This document shows, piece by piece, positions 1-9,652 of a DNA stretch of 64,000 nucleotides. The stretch covers positions 9,610,001-9,674,000 of the forward strand of contig CAVNZM010000009.1 of the NCBI GenBank assembly GCA_963693365.1, read 5' to 3'. Each line of letters opens with the position of its first letter. The stretch's first letter is position 1. This stretch comes from Amoebidium appalachense. Its lineage: Eukaryota > Ichthyosporea. Below the pieces are notes generated by a model. The model did not search any database, was not told where the DNA came from, and saw only the letters and a list, made by a program, of their open reading frames with translations. Position numbers and translations under genes: made by a program.

Positions 1-230
1 CACTGCTTGGAGGGGTGGAGCCCCAGGGGGGGGGGGGGGGTAGGGGGTGCGCGTGCGTCCGTGCACACGTGTATGTGAGTGTGCCACGCGTGTACGGTGC
101 GCGTGGGTTTTAATTTCTGTGTGTGTATTAAAGTGCGCGCGTGCGCATCATATGCAGACGTACGCGTGCATGCATATGTCGACGATGTGTGTGTGTCGTT
201 GACAGTGCGTGAACGCATACGTGCATCATA

Positions 231-266
<36 letters not shown>

Positions 267-593
267 ATGTATGGATGTGCTGTATGCACGTAAATGAATA
301 TCCTTGCTTCTTTATGATAATATATGTGCACAGTGCTAATTAGTACTAGCGTATACGTACACATGCCATGGTATGGGCATCGGCCAGTCGGTGAAGCATG
401 TACGTGCACATTGTTTTAATTAATATAAAAATGGAGGGGGGGAGGGAGGGGGGGGGGGGGGGGGGGGCTGGCCATGGCCGGGGGAACAACCTGAGTGCAT
501 ATGCATGTACTGCAGCTGCACGGTGCGGGCGTACCGTTTACGGTACAGTGCATGCATGCGCGCACTAACAATATATACTTGATATCGAATACC
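1..593. repeat. Low-complexity leader with (GT)n microsatellite
   Basis: No gene is seen here. The stretch holds a G run near 27-40, a (TG)n microsatellite at about 232-265, and another long G run at about 436-468. Open frames crossing it are His/Thr or Pro/Gly low-complexity translations of these repeats. Confidence 0.8.
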
Positions 594-1002
594 ATTGGGA
601 TATTCGGGTTGGCTGTAAGGTTTTCCGGGTCGGGCCGAAGGCCTTAACGGGCCGCAGGCCCGTCTATTGGGCCATAGGCCCTGAGCCGCATAGGCCTGGG
701 GCCCGGGGGCGCCGGGGACCGGGGGCCCGGCCCGGCCCGCGAGCCACCCCGCCCGGCCCGGCCCCCGGCCCGGCCCCGAATCTGCTAACCCGGGGGCCGG
801 GCCGGGGGCCGAGATTCTGCTAACCCCGGGCCGGGCCGGGGCCGGGCCGGGCCGGGGTGGCTCGCGGCCGGGCCGGGCCCCGGCCCCGGCGCCCCGGGCC
901 CAGGCCAGCGGTCTAGGCCTATGGCTCAATAGACGTGGCCTGCGGCCCGTTAGGCCTTTCGGTCCGACCCGAGTAACCCTACACCAACCCGAATATCCCA
1001 AT
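594..1002. repeat. GC-rich imperfect palindrome (foldback element)
   Basis: The left end (594-612, ATTGGGATATTCGGGTTGG) is repeated inverted at 984-1002. The similarity continues inward through GGCC-rich sequence (AACGGGCCGCAGGCC on both arms), with a core of alternating GGCCGGGCC blocks. Both halves carry the phrase TCTGCTAACC, as a direct repeat in the centre. This is a foldback or MITE-like structure of about 409 bp. No coding capacity or clear target duplication was seen. Confidence 0.65.
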
Positions 1003-1117
1003 ATTGCTTCATTCTGATTGGTTGTCACACCACGGGGTTTCCCGATTGTTCTTCGAGCGACATTTGCTATCACTATCAGACAGTTCTCCAATATCAGAAC
1101 AGAAAACGGTCTCTACC

Positions 1118-1215
1118 CAGATGGCCAGATGGCCAAGTCAAATTCAGTGTGTGGAAAAAGGTGGATAAAACGGGATAAAACGGTGAGCAAAATGATCTGG
1201 CCATCTGGCCATGTG
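1118..1215. repeat. Short inverted repeat with TGGCCATCTGG arms
   Basis: An 18-bp arm at 1118-1135 is the reverse complement, with one mismatch, of 1198-1215. The 62-bp spacer contains two GGATAAAACG units in tandem. It may be a small MITE or a protein-binding palindrome. Confidence 0.5.
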
Positions 1216-1254
1216 GCCATGGAATCTCTATATCTAAAAATAGCTGCCACTGCG

Positions 1255-1470
1255 CCGGGGCCTGGTTCCGGGAGGCAGGGGAGGGCAGGGGAGGCAGTGG
1301 GGGGGGGGGGGGCACGTGAGCACTCACTGGGGCCTGGTTCCGGGAGGCAGGGGAGCAGGGGGGGCACCCAGTGTGTGGGTGTGCATGTGGCAGGGGAGCA
1401 GGGGGGGGGGGCAGGGGGCAGGGGGGCAGGGGGGCTGGGGAGCAGGGGGGAGGGGGCTGGGGAGACTGGC
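1255..1470. repeat. G-rich minisatellite
   Basis: Irregular tandem copies of GGGCCTGGTTCCGGGAGGCA and GGCAGGGGAGCAGGG. No gene is supported; proline-rich frames on either strand are by-products. Confidence 0.6.
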
Positions 1471-1540
1471 ATGCCACTCACGGGGAGGATAGTGTATGTT
1501 GGCACGTGTGGGTGTGTGGGTGATAAAGGCGGAGAAGCCA

Positions 1541-2530
1541 CAACACGTGTGGTGTCTAAACAGCCTATAGGCATGCTCCGTGTGCAGGCACCAATTTCTA
1601 CCCTCTTCTGGTTGGTGCCAAGAGGCAGCGCCCTACACGTGTGGTGTCTAAACAGCCTATAGGCATGCTCCGTGTGCAGGCACCAATTTCTACCCTCTTC
1701 TGGTTGGTGCCAAGAGGCAGCGCCCTACACGTGTGGTGTCTAAACAGCCTATAGGCATGCTCCGTGTGCAGGCACCAATTTCTACCCTCTTCTGGTTGGT
1801 GCCAAGAGGCAGCGCCCTACACGTGTGGTGTCTAAACAGCCTATAGGCATGCTCCGTGTGCAGGCACCAATTTCTACCCTCTTCTGGTTGGTGCCAAGAG
1901 GCAGCGCCCTACACGTGTGGTGTCTAAACAGCCTATAGGCATGCTCCGTGTGCAGGCACCAATTTCTACCCTCTTCTGGTTGGTGCCAAGAGGCAGCGCC
2001 CTACACGTGTGGTGTCTAAACAGCCTATAGGCATGCTCCGTGTGCAGGCACCAATTTCTACTTTGTTGCTGCCTCTTCTGGTTGGTGCCAAGAGGCAGCG
2101 CCCTACACGTGTGGTGTCTAAACAGCCTATAGGCATGCTCCGTGTGCAGGCACCAATTTCTACCCTCTTCTGGTTGGTGCCAAGAGGCAGCGCCCTACAC
2201 GTGTGGTGTCTAAACAGCCTATAGGCATGCTCCGTGTGCAGGCACCAATTTCTACCCTCTTCTGGTTGGTGCCAAGAGGCAGCGCCCTACACGTGTGGTG
2301 TCTAAACAGCCTATAGGCATGCTCCGTGTGCAGGCACCAATTTCTACCCTCTTCTGGTTGGTGCCAAGAGGCAGCGCCCTACACGTGTGGTGTCTAAACA
2401 GCCTATAGGCATGCTCCGTGTGCAGGCACCAATTTCTACCCTCTTCTGGTTGGTGCCAAGAGGCAGCGCCCTACACGTGTGGTGTCTAAACAGCCTATAG
2501 GCATGCTCCGTGTGCAGGCACCAATTTGTT
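1541..2530. repeat. 92-bp tandem repeat array (about 11 units)
   Basis: The phrase ACACGTGTGGTGTCTAAACA recurs at about 1543, 1635, 1727, 1819, 1911, 2003, 2105, 2197, 2289, 2381 and 2473. The period is 92 bp, except one unit enlarged by about 10 bp. Each unit contains a potential hairpin (CCTCTT...AAGAGG) and a second inverted pair, GGCACCAA/TTGGTGCC. In the enlarged unit near 2068-2099 the stem lengthens to GCTGCCTCTT/AAGAGGCAGC. A single inverted copy lies at 6931-7031. The array ends abruptly about 190 bp before the first TATA box of the virus-like gene cluster. Confidence 0.9.
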
Positions 2531-2717
2531 GTGCCTTCCTTTTTTGGTTAGATCTATACCCGGCCAATGGTTAGCAGCCACGGGTTTGTTTTCATCAAGT
2601 CTAGACGTGATACTTTGCCAACCATCAAGGCCGTTTGAGTGACAATGACCGTTGATTGGAGAGATCTATCCCATTGAGCCTTGGCACCATTGCTGTAAGC
2701 TGCTTTGTACCGTGGCA

Positions 2718-2725
2718 TATAAAAG
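2718..2725 (+). promoter_or_regulatory. TATA box of the 2821 gene
   Basis: TATAAAAG lies 96 bp upstream of the ATG at 2821. A CCAAT box and an ATTGG occur in the preceding 170 bp. The same element precedes several other genes of the cluster. Confidence 0.6.
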
Positions 2726-2820
2726 CAGCACACACGGTCACATTCACTCATTTCAACACTGACACTCAATAGTAAAAGGCGACACACAACAAACTTGTTT
2801 TTCAAACACTCACACGAAAC

Positions 2821-4045
2821 ATGGATTCTTGGAAAGAGGAGCTTCAACAGCTGCAGAAGCGCTTTGATTTTCTGTACACGGACCATTCGTCTCGCTTAAC
2901 GGCCCTGCACACCGACGTCACCAGCCTCCGCACCGACCTCACCAGCCTCCGCAGTCAAGTGACCAATGAGAATGCTGCGCGTACCCCCCGACCCCCCCAA
3001 CCCCAGCCCTCTGATGTAGAGGCACGACTGAGGGCAGCCGAAGAGCAGATCAAGACCCTGCAGGCCGAGCTTGCCAGCCTGCAACGGGCTGCAGCACCCC
3101 GTCGGGATGGCCAGGTGGCCTATGAAAACTACATTTTCAGTGGCCCTCGCAAGACTACCATTGCCGCCAACACCACCACTGTGACTGCTGACCCCACCCC
3201 TGCCGCCAACACCACCACTGTGACTGCCCCCACCCCTGCCGCAAAGACCACCCCTGTGACTGCCCCCACCCCTGTCGCAAAGACCGCCCCTGTGACTGCC
3301 CCCACCCCTGCCGCAAAGACCACCAGGGCCTGTGACTGCCCCCACCCCTGTCGCAAAGACCGCCCCTGTGACTGCCCCCACCCCTGCCGCCAAGACCACT
3401 CCTGCCAAGACCACCCCTACCACCAAGACCACTCCTGCCAAGACCACCCCTACCACCAAGACCACTCCTGCCAAGACCACCCCTACCACCAAGACCACTC
3501 CTGCCAAGACCACCCCTGCCGCTAAGCCCAGGCCCAAGCACACCAAAACACCTGAGACTTCGTTGCATGACCATGCGATGGACCTCGATGCACAGCTAAC
3601 TAGTGTGAGGGGGGAGCTCCAGAATGCTCGAGAGCGTGTCAAAGAGGCAAAGGCGGCTGAAGATGAAATGGCGGAGGGCCTGGCCATTGCTGCTGTGTGT
3701 GCAGCCCAAAACACCATAAAAAGCATCCGAAGGAAGATTCTGCGACGGGAGAAGAACTTGAAGGCATACACAGGTGGTAATGAGTCTGTCTCTTCACCTG
3801 CCTCACCCGCCAAACGCGTCCATGATCAATGTGATTGGGACTCAGATGAAGCATTCAACCCCAAGCGGCTCAAACGACGGGCAAATCAGGTACTCGATGA
3901 TATGACAGATGACGAATCTGCGTCTGATCGTGAGTCGGTCGTGTATGCCCGCAAACCTGAACCCAAACATAAACAAACTGAAGAAATTCCCCTCATTGAT
4001 CTTGACCAGGAAGAGTTTGACCAGTATGAGCATGAGATGTACTGA
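2821..4045 (+). pseudogene. Coiled-coil / Thr-Pro-Ala repeat protein, frameshifted
   Basis: Not recognised by family. The product has three parts: an N-terminal heptad-rich helix (residues ~1-100, MDSWKEELQQLQKRFDFL...), a low-complexity linker of TAPTPAAKT and AKTTPTTKT units, and a charged C-terminal helix with acidic and KRLKRR-type basic patches, ending DQYEHEMY. The first frame is open from 2821; within the linker near 3323-3330 the reading frame shifts, and the rest is read in another frame to the stop at 4043-4045. Restored length would be about 408 residues. The start is chosen for the ATG about 100 bp after a TATA box. The repeat linker is a natural site for slippage, so this could be a real mutation or an assembly error. 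A structural or tail-like viral protein is a guess. Confidence 0.55.
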
Positions 4046-4439
4046 TTTGATTGGTCGACTAAGTGGCATTCTCTTTTGATTTGTATTTGAATTGATCGGT
4101 CTTGATTTATTTGTTTCTTTTCTCTTTTAGTTTGTATTTGAATATACTAGTACTCGGTCCAAGTTGATTTGTTCTTTGTAATCTGACTAGACTATCATGT
4201 ACGTACGTACTCTTTTTCTATACAATCACTTGTGTTCATATTAAAGGATTCTGTGTACGTGGACCACGGAAACATACACCATTTTTTGCAGTGCTTCATG
4301 CTGTAAAATAACCATGAGAGACACATTGTACAAATACACTAAGTGTGTACACGTCTACCCATAGGCCCAAGTGTTGACATGTCTGCCCACAGTTCCCTAA
4401 GGCTTAAAGCACACATCTGCCTGTATGCCATAAACTTTA
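4046..4439. other. Intergenic, no gene seen
   Basis: AT-rich 3' flank of the preceding gene, with GTACGTACGTAC near 4200. Nothing else recognisable. Confidence 0.5.
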
Positions 4440-5430
4440 CTTTCACCACAAGACACCCACCTAAGTACACTCTGCACCACCCTAAGTACACTGTGGTGCA
4501 CAGCCCCACCCTAAGTACACGTCTGCACCACCCTAAGTACACTGTGGTGCACAGCCCCACCCTAAGTACACGTCTGCACCACCCTAAGTACACTGTGGTG
4601 CACAGCCCCACCCTAAGTACACGTCTGCACCACCCTAAGTACACCTCTGCACCACCCTAAGTACACGTCTGCACCACCCTAAGTACACCTCTGCACCACC
4701 CTAAGTACACCTCTGCACCACCCTAAGTACACCTCTGCACAGCCCTAAGTACACCTCTGCACCACCCTAAGTACACTCTGCACCACCCTAAGTACACTCT
4801 GCACAGCCCCCACCCTAAGTACACCTCTGCACAGCCCTAAGTACACCTCTGCACCACCCTAAGTACACCTCTGCACCACCCTAAGTACACCTCTGCACAG
4901 CCCTAAGTACACCTCTGCACCACCCTAAGTACACTCTGCACCACCCTAAGTACACTCTGCACAGCCCCACCCTAAGTACACTCTGCACCACCCTAAGTAC
5001 ACGTCTGCACCACCCTAAGTACACTCTGCACAGCCCCACCCTAAGTACACGTCTGCACCACCCTAAGTACACGTCTGCACCACCCTAAGTACACCTCTGC
5101 ACCACCCTAAGTACACGTCTGCACCACCCTAAGTACACCTCTGCACCACCCTAAGTACACGTCTGCACCACCCTAAGTACACCTCTGCACCACCCTAAGT
5201 ACACGTCTGCACCACCCTAAGTACACCTCTGCACAGCCCCACCCTAAGTACACTCTGCACCACCCTAAGTACACTCTGCACCACCCTAAGTACCTCTACA
5301 CCATCCTAAGTACACGTCTGCACAGCCCCACCCTTTAAGTACACGTCTGCACCATCCTAAGTACACGTCTGCACAGCCCCACCCTTTAAGTACACGTCTG
5401 CACAGCCCCACCCTAAGTACACTCAATGTT
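4440..5430. repeat. Minisatellite with CCCTAAGTACAC core
   Basis: Dozens of copies of a unit of about 22 bp built on CACCCTAAGTACACNTCTGCA are interspersed with a longer variant containing CACAGCCCCACCC. Open frames across the array are repeat translations. CCCTAA-like telomere hexamers are not tandem here, so this is not telomeric sequence. Confidence 0.85.
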
Positions 5431-5501
5431 AAGTACACCTGCACACAAGCACTAGAATAGCCTGAGGCTACTCTCTAATAGCGGCCCCTTTTTTCACCGT
5501 G

Positions 5502-6250
5502 TCAAGGCCAGTTGATATCTCCGTCTGAAGACTCGGAAGACGCCCCAGAGCTGCTGGCTTCACTGGCTCGTGCCCTTTTCTGCTGTCCCCGTGTCAAGGT
5601 CTTGGACTCGGAAGACGAGTGCTCCTCAGAAGACGAGTACTCCTCAGGTCCCCATAGCAAGGTCTTGAACCAAGGAGGCACTTCCTCCTGTACCTCCGAC
5701 CCAGAGCTTTTGACTTCCTCTCGTGTCCTCTTCTGCTGTCTTCGTGGTTTCTCCCGTGTCTTGGACCCCTGTGTGAAGGTCTTCCAGTTGAACCAAGGAG
5801 GCACTGGAGAATGGTGCTCCTCCTCCGACCCAGAGCTTCTGACTTCCTCTCGTGTCCTCTTCTGCTGTCTTCGTGGTTTCTCCCGTGTCTTGGACCCCTG
5901 TGTGATGTGCAAACGTGAGCGCTGCAGGGGCAGGGGGGGCCAAGTCCACGGGATAGGAGCTGCCATGCTCGCCAGCACGAAGTGCAGGTGCCGCTGCCAG
6001 GACAGGGGGTGCCACGGTCAGCGCTGGGGGGTGCCACGGTCAGCGCTGGGGGTGCCACGGTCAGCGCTGGGGGTGCCACGGTTGCTGCTGTAGTGGTGCG
6101 CTTGCTTAAAGCCATGCGGGCGTGCCTAGCAAGGGCGCACGCGAAACGGGTCTGGGTGTCCCGCAGGACCTTTGCATCCTCCTCCAAAGTCTTGAGTCTT
6201 GTCTCTATTTTTTTAGCGCGCCTTTCTAGATCTTTGATGTTAGAACTCAT
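5502..6250 (-). pseudogene. Coiled-coil, basic/acidic repeat protein, frameshifted
   Basis: Not recognised by family. On the minus strand the ATG at 6250 starts MSSNIKDLERRAKKIETRL, a coiled coil of about 50 residues. TVAPPAL repeats follow, then a region read in a second frame, then a long charged C-terminus read in a third frame. The C-terminus carries two copies of a roughly 40-residue repeat (SKTREKPRRQQKRTREE...PPWF), an acidic serine-rich stretch, and a stop at 5502-5504. At least two frame changes are needed, near 6040-6000 and 5915. The basic repeats look like nuclear-localisation or DNA-binding segments. Its layout (coiled coil, Pro/Ala linker, charged tail) parallels the genes at 2821 and 11239. 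Confidence 0.55.
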
Positions 6251-6334
6251 TTTCGTGACAGTTGGATGTACGTTGTGTGGCAAGGGAGAAGCTAGCTAAC
6301 ATGGAAAAGGTGTGTGGATTGAAGAGAGTATGGG

Positions 6335-6342
6335 CTTTTATA
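6335..6342 (-). promoter_or_regulatory. TATA box of the 6250 gene
   Basis: On the minus strand TATAAAAG lies 85 bp before the ATG at 6250, embedded in GGCATATAAAAGCCC. The flanks match the box at 2718 (GGCATATAAAAGC). Confidence 0.6.
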
Positions 6343-6359
6343 TGCCGTGCCCGGCTTTG

Positions 6360-6590
6360 GCATCAGATGCTTTATTGCATTAGATTGGTTGGATATACCC
6401 CAGCCGCGACGCTTGATTGGATCTAGAGATCGCGTGAATATCTGATTGGCTAATTGTCATTTGGGCATCTTGGTGTATCCGATAAGTTGGGGCTCAACCA
6501 AATCTGCTGACTGATTGATGAATTCTGATTGGATCAACAAGAGCATGTTTTGACTTGAGAATTGTCATTTGACAGATTGGATTGTAATCC
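6360..6590. promoter_or_regulatory. Cluster of ATTGG (CCAAT) boxes
   Basis: At least five GATTGG copies, several extended to GATTGGAT, lie just upstream of the minus-strand TATA box. A matching cluster lies at 10985-11140 before the gene at 11239, suggesting shared control. Confidence 0.45.
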
Positions 6591-6930
6591 GATCTTTGCA
6601 ACTTGGCCGTCAGTGTTTGAACACAATGTATTTTGATGTAGCAACTCCTAAAAAAACACGAATATGCTTCCCAACAATTACGAGCATTATTCTGTCTATC
6701 AGGGATACAAAAATTGGTCAGGAAAAGTACACAATCACATGGTGCTGACTGCTTGAACACGATGTCAATTGATAGCGAATCGGTGCACTGCCTGCTGGGA
6801 ACAACATGTCACTTTTTGAGCAGCACTTAGGAAACTCGCGCTCACGTGGATCCAATACTTATACACCAACCAGAAGTGTGCGCACAAAAAGGGGTCCGAG
6901 CTGGATACAAATGGCTTGGTGTGTGTGTGT

Positions 6931-7031
6931 GCACACGGAGCATGCCTATAGGCTGTTTAGACACCACACGTGTAGGGCACTGCCTCTTGGCACCAACCAG
7001 AAGAGGGTAGAAATCAGTGCCCTGCACACGG
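6931..7031 (-). repeat. Inverted single copy of the 92-bp repeat
   Basis: GCACACGGAGCATGCCTATA and the following 80 bases are the reverse complement of the 92-bp unit at 1541-2530, with minor changes. Its opposite orientation on the far side of the two coiled-coil genes makes it a possible remnant of an inverted terminal repeat. Confidence 0.8.
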
Positions 7032-7102
7032 GGCAACTGGAAATACATGTTTTAGGGCTCGTAGCCCACCCAGACAAAATTATTTTCTAGTATAAGATAA
7101 TA

Positions 7103-8498
7103 ATGATAAACATTGACGAGGCCGCACGTACTTCGTTTCTCAATGTTACGGATGGATTACCGCGCTTTGCCCCATCAAGCTCCATTGGTTCCTGGTGTGA
7201 CAAAGATGCCATTATTGCTTTTTTGAGGACAAAGGTAGCTCGCGTTCTAAATAGCAATGTGTATGTGGTAAAAATCAACAAGGGGAGACGTACCACTTTT
7301 GATTTCCAATCCAGGGAGGCAGTCAACGGGACTCTGTCCGCCATGAGATTCACCTATCCGATTGGGAAAAAAGACGCTGTTTACTTGGGGAAGGACTATC
7401 TATGCGAACCCACAATAACATGGTTCAACGACGCTGTTTTTGACCCGGCTGATCTCAAGTGCGAGAAGGACGAGAACTACGCCTGCTTCAATACATATGG
7501 CGGCATGGCGTTTTCACCTATTGACGGTTTCCGAGTGGACTCACATAAAGTGGGACCCTTTCTCTGGCACCTACACAACATTATGGCCAACGGTGACCCC
7601 ATCATGGGCGGGTTTCTTCTTAATTGGATTGCACATATCATCCAGCATCCAGGACAAAAGCCTGATAGTTGTTGTCTTTTTCAAAAGTGTCCAAGGGACG
7701 GGAAAAAACATGTTTTGGAACATATTCAGCAAGTTATTGGGTCCCGCCTTGGTTGTAACCGTGAACAGCAAACACCGATTGGTTGGGAATTTCAATGCAC
7801 ACCTCGCGGATAAGCTGCTTGTGTTGGTCGATGAAGTGACCTTTGGGGGGGAACACACAGTCAACAACCAGCTCAAAAATATGATAACAGACACGACAAT
7901 GGTTATCGAGCGAAAAGGCATCGACCAAATGGTCCGACGGTCCTGTGAGCGCTACGTGTTTATGTCAAACGAGGACTGGCCACTGCGTGTTGAAGCCAGC
8001 GACCGCCGCTCTGCCTGCTTTGAGGTCTCACCTGCAAAAGTCAACGACACGGCATACTTCAACAACCTCTGGACACACTATGAGGATCAAGATGCTCTAC
8101 ACCACCTCTTCCAATTTCTGCACCAACACCGTCCTAATGGGAATCCAATCTTGCTTTATCTCTGCCCACCGAACTCCAAGTTGAAGGAGCGTCTGAAATC
8201 GTTTTCCCGATCTGACTGTCTGTCCTTTTTGAAGGATGTTGTCATGGGGGAGGACAGCTGCGAAAGAATGGCCCTCACCGACGGAAAGTTTGTGACAGCA
8301 ACCGAGATCCACCTTCATCTTCAAGAGTGGATGCGCTTAAACGGCAAGAACCCGCAGACAGCCAGCCTGCGACAAGTGGGCGAATCATGATGCCTCTCGA
8401 AGCTTTTCGGGGACAAAGTTAATGGAATGAGTTTGTTTGTCCAAGGGAGGTGTAAGGGGTACCACCACCTAAATTTTGAGGCCATTTTGATAGGGTGA
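7103..8498 (+). pseudogene. SF3 helicase (NrS-1/DUF5906-like), frameshift and in-frame stop
   Basis: Replication helicase of the superfamily-3 type used by DNA viruses, virophages and mobile elements. The first frame (from 7103) holds the N-terminal domain through GGFLLNWIAHIIQHPGQKPD. A one-base shift near 7665-7670 moves into the frame carrying Walker A (QGTGKN, about 7692-7709), Walker B (LLVLVDEV, about 7825) and motif C (YVFMSNEDWP, about 7957). A TGA at 8388-8390 interrupts the frame, but the same frame stays open to 8498 with family-like sequence (KLFGDKVNGM...GRCKGYHHL). No primase domain is present upstream: a stop lies at 7088 and the repeat copy precedes it, so the gene is also N-terminally truncated. 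This is the best single indicator of a viral origin for the cluster. Confidence 0.8.
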
Positions 8499-8770
8499 GT
8501 AGGATGAGTAGCTTGAGTACCTACTCATCTGGTCTCCCCCCGGGTGTTCCAATTTCCTTTTGGATTGAGATTTAGGTATACCCGTAGCCCACAGTAGATG
8601 AGTACGTACTCATCCTACTCATCCTACTCACTATATGACAATTGCATATTTTTATACCTAAAAAGGAAACCTTTACCATATTTGGGTGAGTAACATCTAG
8701 TGGGGGAAACTTGTCTGTGTTACTCAGAATGAGTACCCTGAGTAAGATATTGTTACTCATGAAACAAATA
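8493..8770. repeat. TGAGT/ACTCA-rich block with palindrome
   Basis: GATGAGTACGTACTCATC (8594-8611) is a perfect 18-bp palindrome. GTGAGTAGGATGAGTAG near 8494 pairs with CTACTCATCCTACTCAC near 8613. Further TGAGTA/TTACTC copies run to 8770. The block separates the helicase remnant from the zinc-finger gene. A foldback element or a cluster of binding sites are both possible. Confidence 0.55.
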
Positions 8771-8855
8771 AAAAACCATTAATTTTATGCTCAGAGTAAC
8801 TTGAATTACTCAGGGCAAAGGAAAACGTTGGCTTTTTTATGCCTTAACCTCAACG

Positions 8856-9410
8856 ATGACAGATTCTCGTGGGTGGAAGTGCAACTGGCCGGAGTGTGGA
8901 CGGAACTTCAGGCAGAAGGCTCACTTGGAAACCCATCTGCGAAAACACACAGGCACCCTGTTCAAATGTGATTATCCGGAGTGTTCAGCTGCATATACAA
9001 CCCCAGCTTCGTTGTCAACACACATGTGGAAACACAAGTCAGAAAAACCCTTTATTTGCAGCGATTGTGGCAAGGATTTTATACATCCAAGTTCATATCG
9101 TGTGCATAAGAGATCGCATTCTGGCGGGAACTCTTTCAGATGTGATTATATGGGATGCAGCAAATCATACCGGCACAAGGCCAGTTTGACCGTCCACCAA
9201 AGAGTGCACACGGGCGTAAGACCATATTCCTGCCATATCTGCGCTGCCACTTTTCATACTCGATCCTCGTGGAGTCATCACGAGCGAGCACACAGACAAT
9301 TGGTCGAAACAAGCAAAGTTGTGGATGGCATTCCACAAAATTTTACCCTTACGTGCTATGTAGGTGGCACAGGTCTTGGGGAACTCGTGGGCGCGCTTCC
9401 CAGGGAGTAG
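8856..9410 (+). CDS. C2H2 zinc-finger protein (five fingers)
   Basis: A 184-residue reading frame with five C2H2 fingers in a row. The fingers are CNWPECGRNF...HLRKH, CDYPECSAAY...HMWKH, CSDCGKDF...HKRSH, CDYMGCSKSY...HQRVH and CHICAATF...HERAH. Three have the C-x4-C spacing typical of TFIIIA/ZAP1-like fingers and two have C-x2-C. Linkers resemble TGxxPF (HTGVRPY). It should bind DNA or RNA in the nucleus. After the last finger (about residue 150) the sequence becomes antisense to the convergent Bro-like gene, so the true C-terminus may be short. No TATA box as clear as its neighbours' was found. It could belong to the viral element or be a captured host gene. Confidence 0.8.
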   Translation: MTDSRGWKCNWPECGRNFRQKAHLETHLRKHTGTLFKCDYPECSAAYTTPASLSTHMWKHKSEKPFICSDCGKDFIHPSSYRVHKRSHSGGNSFRCDYMGCSKSYRHKASLTVHQRVHTGVRPYSCHICAATFHTRSSWSHHERAHRQLVETSKVVDGIPQNFTLTCYVGGTGLGELVGALPRE

Positions 9411-9554
9411 GTAGATGATCTCGAGGAGGTCACGGAATGAAGCCCCTGGGGTGAGCTTCCCCACTCCATTGATGCGAAGTTGGCCTCGCGGGCGAGAAGG
9501 GTGGGGGGGATCATTTCTCTGAAAAATCAAATTTGTGTGCGCACACACAAGCAT
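9165..9554 (-). pseudogene. Bro/antirepressor-like domain gene, C-terminally broken
   Basis: On the minus strand the ATG at 9554 lies 32 bp after a TATATAAG box. The product has RINGVGKLTPGASF, then RDLLEIIYLLPGKRAHEF and KTCATYI. I recognise this LLPG-containing block as part of a Bro/antA-like domain seen in large DNA viruses and many algal and protist genomes. The expected continuation (xVLGGDLSLVDE-type) is missing: after KTCATYIAR the sequence is unrelated and runs antisense into the zinc-finger gene. The domain is therefore a fragment, presumably broken at about 9330. Function unknown; such proteins are often linked to viral regulation. Confidence 0.6.
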
Positions 9555-9585
9555 GCGCTCGGACGACACGTTGGGTGTGGCCCTG

Positions 9586-9593
9586 CTTATATA
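9586..9593 (-). promoter_or_regulatory. TATA box of the Bro-like gene
   Basis: TATATAAG on the minus strand, 32 bp before the ATG at 9554. This leaves almost no 5' leader, unlike the 50-100 bp at the other cluster genes. Confidence 0.5.
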
Positions 9594-9652
9594 CGCGTGC
9601 TGCACCATCCGGGGCGCAGTCGCACACACACACGCATTGCGCGATACCTGCA

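Noticed and set aside
420-1574. Several Pro/Gly/Ala-rich frames of 120-220 codons
   Set aside because: They lie in the GC palindrome and G-rich minisatellite; no start context or domain.
1541-2530. CRISPR-like array
   Set aside because: Units are contiguous 92-bp repeats without unique spacers.
4340-5430. Repeat-coded proteins on both strands and telomere-like CCCTAA
   Set aside because: The frames only translate the minisatellite, and CCCTAA is not in tandem hexamers.
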